From: an uncultured Bacteroidaceae bacterium
Lineage (GTDB): Bacteria > Bacteroidota > Bacteroidia > Bacteroidales > Bacteroidaceae
Reading direction: 5' to 3'
DNA: 64,000 nt
Assembly: GCA_905235285.1 (NCBI GenBank)
Contig: CAJOLI010000001.1
Coordinates: 1 to 64,000 of the forward strand
Numbering within the stretch: the stretch's first letter is position 1; every line of letters starts with the position of its first letter. Of the stretch, positions 26,059-35,244 are shown piece after piece. The notes under the pieces were generated by a model that was not told the origin of the DNA, made no database searches, and saw only the letters and a list, made by a program, of their open reading frames with translations. Made by a program: the position numbers and the translations under genes.

Positions 26059-26089
26059 TTTGCCGGTTGCTCAAAAAGCACTAAATTTG
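26059..26089 (+). promoter_or_regulatory. Promoter of gyrA, embedded in an inverted repeat
   Basis: TTTG at 26059-26062, a 19-bp spacer and TAAATTTG at 26082-26089 match the consensus exactly. The -7 box forms the loop of the inverted repeat at 26061-26113. The gyrA start is 113 bp downstream. Confidence 0.75.
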
Positions 26090-26113
26090 TAGCGCTTTTT
26101 GAGGCAACCGGCA
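26061..26113 (+). terminator. Long hairpin after clpC, probable terminator
   Basis: A 19-bp stem (TGCCGGTTGCTCAAAAAGC with its complement, one bulged G) encloses a 14-nt loop and begins 43 bp after the clpC stop. No strong T-run follows (ATTCTTAT). Transcripts from clpC would form the whole stem; transcripts starting at the nested gyrA promoter would not. Confidence 0.55.
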
Positions 26114-26202
26114 TTCTTATCCTTGAATAAGGCCGTTTATTTGCCTTCTGACGCGTTTTAAGGAATAAACCAAAAAGAAAAAACTTAACAAAATACATTT
26201 AA

Positions 26203-28755
26203 ATGCAAGATTCAGAAGACAGAATTATCAAAGTGGACATCGAGCGTGAAATGCGAAGCTCGTTCCTCGACTATTCGATGTCTGTCATCGTAGCACGCGC
26301 CTTGCCTGATGCTCGCGATGGCTTCAAACCCGTACACCGCCGCATTCTATACGGCATGCGGGTGGACGGCAATACACACGACCGTGACTACCGTAAATGT
26401 GCGCGTACCGTAGGTAATGTGCTCGGACACTACCACCCGCACGGTGACAGCTCAGTTTATTTTGCTATGGTGCGTCTGGCGCAGGACTGGAACATGCGCT
26501 ACACTCTCGTAGACGGACAGGGCAACTTCGGCTCGGTCGACGGCGACTCGCCGGCAGCCATGCGTTATACTGAGGCCCGACTGGCCGCCATGGGAGAAGC
26601 CATGATGCAAGACCTCGAGAAAGAGACGGTAGATATGGTCGACAACTTCGATGGCAAGGAGAAAGAGCCCAGCGTACTTCCTACACTCTTCCCGAACCTG
26701 CTCGTGAACGGGGCAACAGGTATTGCCGTCGGTATGGCTACGAACATTCCGACACACAACCTTGGTGAATGTATCGACGGATGTGTTGCATATATCGACA
26801 ACCCGGATATTGACGTTGCCGGGCTGATGCAGTATATACCCGCACCAGACTTCCCCACCGGAGCTTACATCTATGGTATGCAAGGCGTGCGCGATGCCTA
26901 TGAGACTGGACGCGGAAGAATCGTCATGCGCGCCAAGGCCGAGATAGAGCCTGGCGAACAGCACGACAAGATTGTCGTCAGCGAGATACCTTATGGCGTC
27001 AATAAAGCGGAACTTATAAAGAGCATTGCCGACCTCGTCAACGAGCATAAGATAGAGGGCATCAGCAACGCCAACGACGAGAGCGATCGTGAGGGCATGC
27101 GCATTGTCATCGACGTCAAGCGCGACTTCAATGCTAACGTCGTCTTGAACAAGCTATTCAAGATGACGCAACTGCAGACAAGCTTCTCAGTCAATAGCAT
27201 CGCGCTCGTGGGCGGCAGGCCTAAACTCATGACTCTGCGTGACATGATCAAGTGCTTTGTCGACCATCGCCACGAAGTGGTCATCAGACGCACAGAGTAC
27301 GACAAGCGCAAGGCCGAGGAAAGAGCACACATACTTGAAGGACTCATCATCGCCAGCGACAATATTGATGAGGTCGTTCACATCATCCGGGCCAGCAGAA
27401 CGCCTGAAGAGGCACGCACTCGCCTTCAAGAACGTTTCGAACTCGACGAGCTACAGTCCAAAGCTATCGTGGATATGCGCTTGGCTCAGCTCACAGGCCT
27501 GCAGCAGGACAAGCTGCATGCAGAGTACGATGAGCTCATGCAGAAGATTGCCTACTACAATCAAATACTCACTGATGATCAACTTTGCTGGAAAGTCATC
27601 AAAGACGAACTGCTCGAAGTGAAAGAACGCTTCGGCGACGCCCGACGTAGCGAGATCGTTTATTCGAGCGAGGAGTTCAACCCAGAAGACTTCTATGCTG
27701 ACGACGAGATTGTCATCACTATCAGTCATCTCGGATACATCAAGCGAACTCCCCTTGCTGAGTTCCGTACGCAGAGCCGTGGAGGCGTAGGCTCTAAGGG
27801 CTCATCGACGCGAGATGCTGACTTCATAGAGTATATCTATCGCGCCACGATGCACAACACGATGCTCTTCTTCACGAAGAAAGGACGCTGCTACTGGCTC
27901 AAGGCATACGATATACCTGAGGGCAACAAAGCATCGAAGGGACGTGCCATACAGAACATGCTAAACATCGAACCAGACGATGCCGTTAACGCTTGCCTAT
28001 ACGTTCGCAAGCTCAACGACCCGGAATTTAACGAGTCGCACTTCATCGTTTTCTGCACCAAGAATGGTACTATAAAGAAGACATCTCTGGCTGACTACAG
28101 CCGTCCGCGCACCAATGGTGTGATAGCCATAAACATAGCTGACGGCGATAGGGTGGTCGATGTGGCACTGACCAACGGTAGCAATGAGATAGTTATTGCC
28201 AGCCGAATGGGCCGCGCCGTGAGGTTCAACGAATCCGCAGTACGTACGATGGGTCGTGTGGCCACAGGCGTGCGTGGCATCACACTCGATGGCGAAGGCA
28301 ACGAAGTAGTGGGCATGGTAGTCATTGACAAACCCGAGGAAGAGACGATTCTGGTTGTCTCAGAGCGAGGCTTCGGAAAGCGCTCCGACGTTTCAGATTA
28401 CAGAATTACAAACCGTGGCGGCAAGGGCGTCAAGACGCTCGAAGTGACTGAGAAGACAGGTCTGCTGACAGCCATCAAGAGCGTCACCAACGACGAAGAC
28501 CTCATGATTATCAACAAGTCCGGAATAACGCTGCGTCTGAAACTCGAGAAAATCAAGATTCAGGGGCGTGCTACCCAAGGTGTCAAGCTCATCGAACTGC
28601 AGAAGCGTAACGACACTATTGCTAACGTATGCGTAGTACCCAGCGAAGAAGATGAGGAAGCCCTGCCCGAAGAAGCTCGCGCAGCCGAAATGCCTGCCCC
28701 CACTCAACTCAGCGACGGGCAGACTATAACGCTCGACCGCGACGAACATCAGTAA
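26203..28755 (+). CDS. gyrA: DNA gyrase subunit A
   Basis: An 850-residue type IIA topoisomerase subunit. The N-terminal domain shows ARALPDARDGFKPVHRRILYG-like sequence, HPHGDSSVYFAMVRLAQ (quinolone-resistance region) and AAMRYTEARL with the catalytic Tyr. The Ser equivalent to E. coli Ser83 is present and Phe stands at the position of Asp87, as in Bacteroides. The C-terminal beta-pinwheel follows; the GyrA box is degenerate (TNRGGKG instead of QRRGGKG). An acidic tail ends the protein. It works with GyrB, encoded elsewhere, to introduce negative supercoils. Confidence 0.96.
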   Translation: MQDSEDRIIKVDIEREMRSSFLDYSMSVIVARALPDARDGFKPVHRRILYGMRVDGNTHDRDYRKCARTVGNVLGHYHPHGDSSVYFAMVRLAQDWNMRYTLVDGQGNFGSVDGDSPAAMRYTEARLAAMGEAMMQDLEKETVDMVDNFDGKEKEPSVLPTLFPNLLVNGATGIAVGMATNIPTHNLGECIDGCVAYIDNPDIDVAGLMQYIPAPDFPTGAYIYGMQGVRDAYETGRGRIVMRAKAEIEPGEQHDKIVVSEIPYGVNKAELIKSIADLVNEHKIEGISNANDESDREGMRIVIDVKRDFNANVVLNKLFKMTQLQTSFSVNSIALVGGRPKLMTLRDMIKCFVDHRHEVVIRRTEYDKRKAEERAHILEGLIIASDNIDEVVHIIRASRTPEEARTRLQERFELDELQSKAIVDMRLAQLTGLQQDKLHAEYDELMQKIAYYNQILTDDQLCWKVIKDELLEVKERFGDARRSEIVYSSEEFNPEDFYADDEIVITISHLGYIKRTPLAEFRTQSRGGVGSKGSSTRDADFIEYIYRATMHNTMLFFTKKGRCYWLKAYDIPEGNKASKGRAIQNMLNIEPDDAVNACLYVRKLNDPEFNESHFIVFCTKNGTIKKTSLADYSRPRTNGVIAINIADGDRVVDVALTNGSNEIVIASRMGRAVRFNESAVRTMGRVATGVRGITLDGEGNEVVGMVVIDKPEEETILVVSERGFGKRSDVSDYRITNRGGKGVKTLEVTEKTGLLTAIKSVTNDEDLMIINKSGITLRLKLEKIKIQGRATQGVKLIELQKRNDTIANVCVVPSEEDEEALPEEARAAEMPAPTQLSDGQTITLDRDEHQ

Positions 28756-28762
28756 ACCTTTA

Positions 28763-28802
28763 AGCCCTTGCCCTGTCAAAACCAACAGACAGGACAAGGG
28801 CT
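28763..28802 (+). terminator. Terminator after gyrA
   Basis: A 15-bp stem (AGCCCTTGCCCTGTC and GACAGGACAAGGGCT, one mismatch) with a 10-nt loop begins 8 bp after the gyrA stop. No long T-run follows. Confidence 0.7.
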
Positions 28803-28862
28803 AACTAATATATACGGCCAAATCATTTAAAACAACAAATCTCAAACTTAACGAAACAGATT

Positions 28863-30143
28863 ATGAAAAAAGTCTTAATCGCATTTGCCCTTGCTCTCGT
28901 AGCTTCGGGAGCTATGGCTCAAGACAAAGTAGTTCGTAAGGCTCGTGCTCTCAAAGACGAAATCCAGAACCTCGTAGCCTTGCCTCAACGCGACGCTAAG
29001 CAGGAAGCAGAGCTCAAAGCCAAGCTGGCTGAATGCTTCGAGATGATTGCACCTACCTTCACCAGCCCCGAGACAAAGAAGGAACTGGCCAATGCTTGGG
29101 ATATCAAGGCAAACCTCCACATGTACGCCTTCAACCCTCTGCTCAACGACGTGATTGCAAAGGTGCCGACAGACACCGCTGCGCTGGCTGAGAATATCTT
29201 CGCTTCGCTCGACGCAATAGAAGAATGCTATAAGGCAACGCAGGCTCTTGGCCTCAAGGGAGAAAAAGACCCTTATACGCTTCAGAACAAGCTGAAGGTC
29301 CTGCAGTTCCGCCCATACGTCGCCTACTGCGGACAGATGTTCTTCCAGAACCAGCAGCACTCAAAGGCTGTCGATGCTTTCAAGCGCTGGATGAAATATC
29401 CTGAGACATATACTATCCTGGGGACTGACGCTGCGGCCCTGGCCGAAGACGAGTCTACCCCTCAGATGGCATACTACACCTGTCTTGCCGCTTACTTTGC
29501 AAAAGACTACGCAACGCTCAACGAATTCATCGGCAAAGCCCGTGAGTATACAGAGGAGAAGGATCAAGTGAATCAGCTTTACCTCACATCAATCATCGAG
29601 CAGGGCGACACTGTGACGTGGCTTAAGGCTGCAAAGGAAGTGGTGATTGCAGACCCCGCAGCAAACGACGGCATAGCACAGAATATACTGGCATATTACT
29701 TCAATAAGGGCGACTTCAAAGGCGCTCAGGGTCTGGCTGACGAGATTCTGACAGCCGATGCAGAGAGCCGTCTGGGCAACTATGCCAAGGGCCTCGTCTT
29801 CATGAACGACCATAAGTATAAAGAGGCTATACCCTTCTTCGTGAAGGCCACAGAAACTGATCCCACATTTTCTGATGCTTTCTACAATGCCGGAGTCTGC
29901 TGGAGCAACGAAGGTTATGAAATCAACGAGTCGCTCTCTGGTAAGAAGATGACTACCGCACAGTTCAATGCGGCCATTCAGCCTGTCAAGGATGCCTACA
30001 AGGCTGCCGAGCCCTTCTTCCTGAAGGTCAAAGAGCTAGAGCCAGAAAATACTCACAAGTGGGCTACACGCCTGCGCACCGTCTACTACATACTCGGCGA
30101 CAAGGCCAAGGAAGCAGAGATGGCTAAGCTCGTGGGCGAATAA
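28863..30143 (+). CDS. Exported tetratricopeptide-repeat protein
   Basis: A 426-residue protein with a standard signal peptide (residues 1-19, ending SGAMA-QD). The mature part is helical with TPR-like hairpins, clearest at residues about 270-345 (YFNKGDFKGAQGLADEIL, YKEAIPFFVKATETDPTFSDAFYNAGVCW) and near the C-terminus (AEPFFLKVKELEPEN). It probably acts as a periplasmic scaffold; its partner is unknown. The next gene encodes a similar exported TPR protein, and both precede a TPR-containing sensor kinase, so the three may be related by duplication or function. It is bounded by hairpins on both sides, which suggests monocistronic expression. Confidence 0.8.
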   Translation: MKKVLIAFALALVASGAMAQDKVVRKARALKDEIQNLVALPQRDAKQEAELKAKLAECFEMIAPTFTSPETKKELANAWDIKANLHMYAFNPLLNDVIAKVPTDTAALAENIFASLDAIEECYKATQALGLKGEKDPYTLQNKLKVLQFRPYVAYCGQMFFQNQQHSKAVDAFKRWMKYPETYTILGTDAAALAEDESTPQMAYYTCLAAYFAKDYATLNEFIGKAREYTEEKDQVNQLYLTSIIEQGDTVTWLKAAKEVVIADPAANDGIAQNILAYYFNKGDFKGAQGLADEILTADAESRLGNYAKGLVFMNDHKYKEAIPFFVKATETDPTFSDAFYNAGVCWSNEGYEINESLSGKKMTTAQFNAAIQPVKDAYKAAEPFFLKVKELEPENTHKWATRLRTVYYILGDKAKEAEMAKLVGE

Positions 30144-30166
30144 GTCACACCGTTTCTCCTTTTCTT

Positions 30167-30192
30167 AGCCCGGGACCATGTGGTCTCGGGCT
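30167..30192 (+). terminator. Terminator after the TPR gene
   Basis: AGCCCGGGACCA and TGGTCTCGGGCT form a 12-bp stem with one G-U pair, followed by TATATTAT. Confidence 0.7.
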
Positions 30193-30277
30193 TATATTAT
30201 GTCGTAGCATCACGAATGCAGAACATATTTTGACAACATTTAACCTCTTATATGCAGATTTATTGGCAGCTTTGCTT

Positions 30278-30285
30278 TAACTTTG
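30278..30285 (+). promoter_or_regulatory. -7 promoter box of the TPR-kinase operon
   Basis: TAACTTTG, an exact TAnnTTTG match, 18 bp before the start at 30304. It covers the upstream in-frame ATG at 30283, so that start is unlikely. Confidence 0.6.
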
Positions 30286-30303
30286 CAGCAGAAAACAATT
30301 ATT

Positions 30304-31521
30304 ATGAGAAAATATATACTCATCTTATTCAGTCTGCTATCCATAAATGCTTCAGCCGTAAGCGTGATACGTCAGGCAAAGGAAGCTCTGAAGAAGAAGC
30401 AGAACCTCGAGCAGACGGCAAAGAACCTACTGGCCGAAGCCGCCAATGAGAGCACGAGCCACGCAGACCGCGTAGAGTGCTATGTTCTGGCAGCCGAATG
30501 CAGCCAGCGCCTTTACGAGGCACAGAACCTCAAGCTCTATCTCAAGCAGAAATACGATACGGCCGCTTTCTATTCCCATATCCTTGACATGTTTGTGCGC
30601 CTCGAGAAAGCCGATTCTATAGAGGGAAGGCCAGATGAGAAAGGACGCGTGCGCCTTCAAAACAGGAAGCGCAGCCGCGACGTCCTGACAACATTCCGTC
30701 CCAACCTTCTCAATGGTGGTAAGTGGTTCTTCCGGAAGAATCAGATGCGAGAGGCCTTCCCATATCTTGACACTTACGCTGCCACGGCTGTCCACCCAAT
30801 CTTCAGCCGAGACTCGTTGGCTAAGAGTGACACTCTTGTAGCCCAAGCAGCCTATCTTGCCGTTATCGCAGCCAATACCTCGCAGAACCATGACGGCGTG
30901 ATACGTAACGTGCCGATGGCGTTCCAGGCGAGGCAGAAAAACCATCTCGTGCAAGAATATCTTGCACGGGCCTACTTCGCCAAGAACGATTCCACACAAT
31001 GGCTCGCAAGTCTCTACGACGGCTTGCGCGACTACACCTTCCACGGCTACTTCTTCTCACATCTCGTTGACTATTATCTCGAGGCACAGAACACTGAGCG
31101 GGCGCTCGAGATCACAGATTCGGTCATCAGCGTTGCCGACACCATACCGCTGTTTTGGTATGGACGCAGCCTAGTACTCCTTAAGCAAGGCCGCGACCGT
31201 GATGCCATCAGCGCCTGCGATTCGTGCCTGCTTTACGAACCCGACAATGTTGATGCGCTATACAACAAGGGTATTGCATCGCTGAATCTTGCCGTGATAT
31301 ATACCGAACAGGCTTGCACCGATCTGACCAATCCCCAGTGCCGCCGAGATCAAGAGATTATACGCAGTCTGTACAACTTGGCTAAACTGCCTATGGAGCG
31401 CGTCAGGGCTCTTGAGCCAGACAAGCCGCAGCGTTGGGCTGCACCCTTGTACCGTATCTACCTCCACCTGAATATGGGTAAAGAATTTGAAGAGATAGAC
31501 CGTATCTTACATTCTAATTAG
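30304..31521 (+). CDS. Exported TPR-like protein upstream of the sensor kinase
   Basis: About 405 residues starting MRKYILILFSLLSINASAV, a signal peptide. The mature protein has helical repeats with TPR character (ALEITDSVISVADTIPLFWYGR, RDAISACDSCLLYEPDNVDALYNKGIA at about 285-340) and a conserved ending (LEPDKPQRWAAPLYRIYLHLNMGKEF) that matches the end of the preceding TPR protein (LEPENTHKWATRLRTVYYILGDKAKE). The two are therefore probably diverged paralogues. The stop codon is 12 bp before the GTG start of the kinase gene, so it is probably cotranscribed with the kinase and may work in the same signalling path. No function is established. Confidence 0.75.
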   Translation: MRKYILILFSLLSINASAVSVIRQAKEALKKKQNLEQTAKNLLAEAANESTSHADRVECYVLAAECSQRLYEAQNLKLYLKQKYDTAAFYSHILDMFVRLEKADSIEGRPDEKGRVRLQNRKRSRDVLTTFRPNLLNGGKWFFRKNQMREAFPYLDTYAATAVHPIFSRDSLAKSDTLVAQAAYLAVIAANTSQNHDGVIRNVPMAFQARQKNHLVQEYLARAYFAKNDSTQWLASLYDGLRDYTFHGYFFSHLVDYYLEAQNTERALEITDSVISVADTIPLFWYGRSLVLLKQGRDRDAISACDSCLLYEPDNVDALYNKGIASLNLAVIYTEQACTDLTNPQCRRDQEIIRSLYNLAKLPMERVRALEPDKPQRWAAPLYRIYLHLNMGKEFEEIDRILHSN

Positions 31522-31533
31522 ATTTCACTTGCC

Positions 31534-34500
31534 GTGCGTCATCAGCACTCTCTTCTTCTGATTCTCGCAGTCCTCGTTGCCTTCAGCTGCCACGAGGGTG
31601 CGAGTGTTGAGCAGCAACAGAGGGTGGATTCTCTGAATAATATGGCCTATCAGTGGCATTACAAAAACGTTGATTCCCTGCGCACATGGGCTGAGGAGGC
31701 CTATTCACTGGCCCAGAAAATCAACTATCCGAGGGGTAGGGCCGAAGCTCTCAACAATTTAGCCTTCGAGCGCTTCCAGCAGATGGATTTCGACAGTGCA
31801 CTTGTCGTAGCGACCCGTGCAGCAGAAGCCAGTCCGAGCCTCGCTGAGCGCCTGGTAGCCGACGTGACGATGATGAAGGTTGCCCAGCGCACGAGCGACA
31901 ATAGCGCCTTCTTCCTGCATCGTGCCGATGCTCGACGCATCATTGGGCGGCTTGCTGACCGTGAATCCAAGATGAATACTCGCGAGCTACGACGTTTCTA
32001 CTTTGGCCGCAGCGACTTCCATATAGCTTCATCAACATATTTCTACTATCTCGACCAACAAGACCGTGCCCTCGATGAGATCCGCGCGGCCGAGCCCTTT
32101 TGTCAGTTGGCCACCGATACCGCTCAGTGGCTTTACTACTGCTATATGCGCGGCTCAGGCGGACTAGCAGAAAATACTGAAACAGAGGCTGTAGCACGTG
32201 AGGAGTTCGATTACCTCTTGAAATGCTTCTGGCTTGCACGCTATGAGGCCTATCCTTTTTTTGTCGGTAACACGGAACAGTCGCTGGCGACACTTTTGGC
32301 TGACTCCGTACAGCGCACAGCTGCCTTGGAAGCTCATCCCGAAGCCCTGCCGTTGCTCACTTCTATTTTCTCATCTGACGACCTGCCTATGCAACTGGCC
32401 CAGGCTGCTTACAACGACTTTATTGAGTATGATGATCTTTACCAGGAAGCATGCGCACTGCGAACGCTCGGAGAACTCAGCTTCGAGCAGGGAAAATATC
32501 ACGAAGCCATTGACTTCTATAGTGCAGCCCTCGACTGTGTGAACTTTCACCACCAGTGTTACTATGCAGCAGAAGAGCTCTTAAATCCTGCTGCCGGAAG
32601 TGACCTGCTTATGCTCTTCGATGCCGAGCCTGATTCCGTATCGGTAGAGCGGCAGTGGGTGAGTTCACCCGATGTAAAGACTGTGCCCGAGTGGATTTCA
32701 GGCATTCGCCAGCACCTCTCCGTAGCCTTCAGCGCTTTGGACATGAAGGCCGAGAGCGACTACAACCGAAATATATTCCTCGACCTGCTCGACGTCACGC
32801 GTGAGGACGCAGAGCTCGAAAGCCGTGCCGTAGAACTTTCAAGCGAGCGAAGGCATCTGAGTCGTATGTTGGCAGGTGTCGTAGCTATGGCAATAGCGAT
32901 TGCAGTGTTCCTTGCAGTACTGCTGCGCCGTTGGCATCGTCGCACACAGGCTCAGCGCCGCCTGCTGCGCCAGAAAATGCAACAGATCAACGAGATGGCT
33001 CAGCAGCAACAGCAGGCTCTGGCCGATGAGCAGGAGCAATTGCAAGAGATGCAGCAGGCCACGCAACTGCGACTGCTGACTGATAAGCAACAGAACATAG
33101 AGAAACGAGCCAAACTTCAGCTCGTGCAAGCCATTGTTCCTTTCCTCGACAGAATTATAAACGAGGTGAATCGCATGCGGCAACGGGGCGCAGTACGGCA
33201 AGAGTCGCTGGCATACATAAGCGAACTAACTACGCGCATCAACGAACTCAACGACCTGCTGACAGAGTGGATTAAGATGCAGCAGGGGCAGCTCAGCCTC
33301 CAGATTTCATCGTTCGAGTTGGAGCCGCTGTTCGATGTGCTGCGGCGCAACCACTACGCCTACGATCTGAAAGGCTTGGAACTAATTGTCCAACCGACAT
33401 CACTCACAGTCAAAGCCGACCGCGCACTCACGCTCTTCATGCTCAATACCCTTGCCGACAATGCCCGTAAATTCACGCCTTCGGGTGGTTCAGTACGAAT
33501 CAGCGCCAGCGAAGGCAGCAACGCTGACGGGCAGTATGTTGAGCTATCAGTTGAAGACACGGGGTGCGGTCTCTCGGCCTCTGACATCAGCCTCATCCTG
33601 AATAATAAAGTATATGATGCGGGGAGTATAACTGTACCATCCCGATATAACGACGGACACGACCGGTCGAAAAGGCCGATGCGACCGGTCGAAAAGGCAG
33701 ATGCGACCGGTCGTGTAGGCGATGACGACCGCAAGGGTTTTGGCTTTGGCTTGATGAATTGCAAAGGAATTATCGAGAAGTATCGTAAGACCAACCAGTT
33801 CTTCCGCGTTTGTCAACTTGGAATTGATAGTGAGGTGGGGCAGGGGAGCCGCTTCTGGTTCCGTCTGCCGCGTGTGGTCAGCATGATTGCTGTGATTTTT
33901 TCTTTGGCATCAGTTGCTTATGCTACTATAGCTGCCCCTCATTCAGCTTCCGCTGTTGAGACTGCATACTCTCCGGCAGCTTACGCCCTGGCCGATTCTG
34001 TCTACTATTGTAATTTGGAAGGCCGGCACGCCGAAGCCCTTGAATTTGCCGATTCGGCCTTTGCACTCATAGGTGAGGGCCGTGACTCATTAGATTATTC
34101 GCTAGTGCTTGGACTGCGCAACGAGCAGGCCGTAGCGGCCCTGGCCGTCCACGACTGGCCTCTGTACCGTCATAGCAATGAGATATATACTCGCCTGTAT
34201 AAACTTGTCAACCGCGACGAGTCGTTGGACACCTACTGTCAACAGTTGGAACGCTCGCAGCGCACCACGCGATGGGCTCTGGCCGCAATAGTGGCGCTGT
34301 TCGTGCTGGCCGCTCTTGCCACTTATTTCTTCTATTTCATGCCACAGGTGCGATTCAGCAGGGCCGTAGCCCGCTTGAATAATCAGCGCATACTTCAACT
34401 GCAGCAACAAAAGGCCGCAGAAGCCGAGCGCCAGCAGGCTGACGTGGAATTAGCCGAGGATGAGCATCGGCGCCGCTTGTTCGAAGAGAGCCGACTGCAT

Positions 34501-35193
34501 GTACAGAACCAGATTATAGACAATTGCCTCTCAACCATCAAGCATGAGACGATGTACTATCCCGGGCGAATCAACCAACTGGTGACTCGGATGTCAGATT
34601 CCAACGAACCGATGACAGACCTCGCAACACTTAGTGAGACTGTCAGCTACTACAAAGAAATATATTCACTACTTACGGCTCAGGCAATGCAGCAGTCGGC
34701 TGCTGTTAATTTCAGACGTAGCACTATCAGCTTCACCTCGCTGTCTGAACCCATTGTAGCACGTTTCCACCGACGTGTTAACCGCCTTGGAGCAAACGTA
34801 GAAATTAATACAGTTAACGCACTGGGCAATAAGCCACTACGCGGTGATGCCGATTTGCTTGCGATGCTCTTAAATGCCATCCTTGATGCAGAACTTGATT
34901 TCCTGATGGCAGACGACAAGGAAGTAGGGGAGTGGTTGCCTTTCGAGTTGAAAGCTTCGATTGAAGGGGCTTTTGCCCGCGTTGCCATTACCAATCCCAA
35001 CCTTGAACTCTCGGCCGATGAGTTGCATAATATGTTTACGCCTCACTATCGAGGCATTCCATTCCTGATTGCTAAGCAAATTATCCGAGAGCACGACACG
35101 TTTATGGGTCATCCCGGCTGCCGGATAAATGCGGAAGCGGCTACCAGAGGCCACTCAATATGGTTCACAATACCCTTAGCCAAGGCGCTTTAG
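31534..35193 (+). CDS. Large TPR sensor histidine kinase with two kinase-like modules (DUF5112/DUF5113 type)
   Basis: A 1219-residue protein starting at GTG. Residues 1-19 are a lipoprotein-like signal (AFSC, Cys19). A TPR-like sensor region follows to about 440, TM1 at about 445-466, a Gln-rich coiled coil (475-510), then a GHKL ATPase module: N-box LNTLADNARKFTPSGG (about 635), G1 VEDTGCGLSASD (about 672) and G2 GFGFGLMNCKGIIEKY (about 735-750). No phosphoacceptor His is seen before this module. A second hydrophobic segment (780-800), more helical sequence, TM (914-936), and a C-terminal module follow, with an H-box-like STIKHETMYYPGRI (His1004) and a degenerate ATPase fold. Between G1 and G2 (about residues 709-731) the DNA is three copies of a 22-bp repeat. 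The response regulator gene follows 51 bp later. Confidence 0.85.
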   Translation: MRHQHSLLLILAVLVAFSCHEGASVEQQQRVDSLNNMAYQWHYKNVDSLRTWAEEAYSLAQKINYPRGRAEALNNLAFERFQQMDFDSALVVATRAAEASPSLAERLVADVTMMKVAQRTSDNSAFFLHRADARRIIGRLADRESKMNTRELRRFYFGRSDFHIASSTYFYYLDQQDRALDEIRAAEPFCQLATDTAQWLYYCYMRGSGGLAENTETEAVAREEFDYLLKCFWLARYEAYPFFVGNTEQSLATLLADSVQRTAALEAHPEALPLLTSIFSSDDLPMQLAQAAYNDFIEYDDLYQEACALRTLGELSFEQGKYHEAIDFYSAALDCVNFHHQCYYAAEELLNPAAGSDLLMLFDAEPDSVSVERQWVSSPDVKTVPEWISGIRQHLSVAFSALDMKAESDYNRNIFLDLLDVTREDAELESRAVELSSERRHLSRMLAGVVAMAIAIAVFLAVLLRRWHRRTQAQRRLLRQKMQQINEMAQQQQQALADEQEQLQEMQQATQLRLLTDKQQNIEKRAKLQLVQAIVPFLDRIINEVNRMRQRGAVRQESLAYISELTTRINELNDLLTEWIKMQQGQLSLQISSFELEPLFDVLRRNHYAYDLKGLELIVQPTSLTVKADRALTLFMLNTLADNARKFTPSGGSVRISASEGSNADGQYVELSVEDTGCGLSASDISLILNNKVYDAGSITVPSRYNDGHDRSKRPMRPVEKADATGRVGDDDRKGFGFGLMNCKGIIEKYRKTNQFFRVCQLGIDSEVGQGSRFWFRLPRVVSMIAVIFSLASVAYATIAAPHSASAVETAYSPAAYALADSVYYCNLEGRHAEALEFADSAFALIGEGRDSLDYSLVLGLRNEQAVAALAVHDWPLYRHSNEIYTRLYKLVNRDESLDTYCQQLERSQRTTRWALAAIVALFVLAALATYFFYFMPQVRFSRAVARLNNQRILQLQQQKAAEAERQQADVELAEDEHRRRLFEESRLHVQNQIIDNCLSTIKHETMYYPGRINQLVTRMSDSNEPMTDLATLSETVSYYKEIYSLLTAQAMQQSAAVNFRRSTISFTSLSEPIVARFHRRVNRLGANVEINTVNALGNKPLRGDADLLAMLLNAILDAELDFLMADDKEVGEWLPFELKASIEGAFARVAITNPNLELSADELHNMFTPHYRGIPFLIAKQIIREHDTFMGHPGCRINAEAATRGHSIWFTIPLAKAL
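33660..33735 (+). repeat. 22-bp palindromic repeat array C inside a coding sequence
   Basis: Three 22-bp units start at 33660, 33682 and 33704, each with the perfect 10-bp palindrome CGACCGGTCG; a partial fourth (CGACCGCAAG) starts at 33726. Three units equal 66 bp, so the reading frame of the kinase gene is kept. The encoded stretch is Arg/Asp/Lys rich and lies in the ATP-lid region of the GHKL domain. Confidence 0.9.
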
Positions 35194-35244
35194 ACGGATA
35201 ATCTTACAATTGACTCAATTCTTAACAATATAAATCGATAATCG

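Noticed and set aside
33601..33735. Frameshift or pseudogene in the sensor kinase
   Set aside because: The repeat block is 66 bp and the frame continues into an intact G2 box and further domains.
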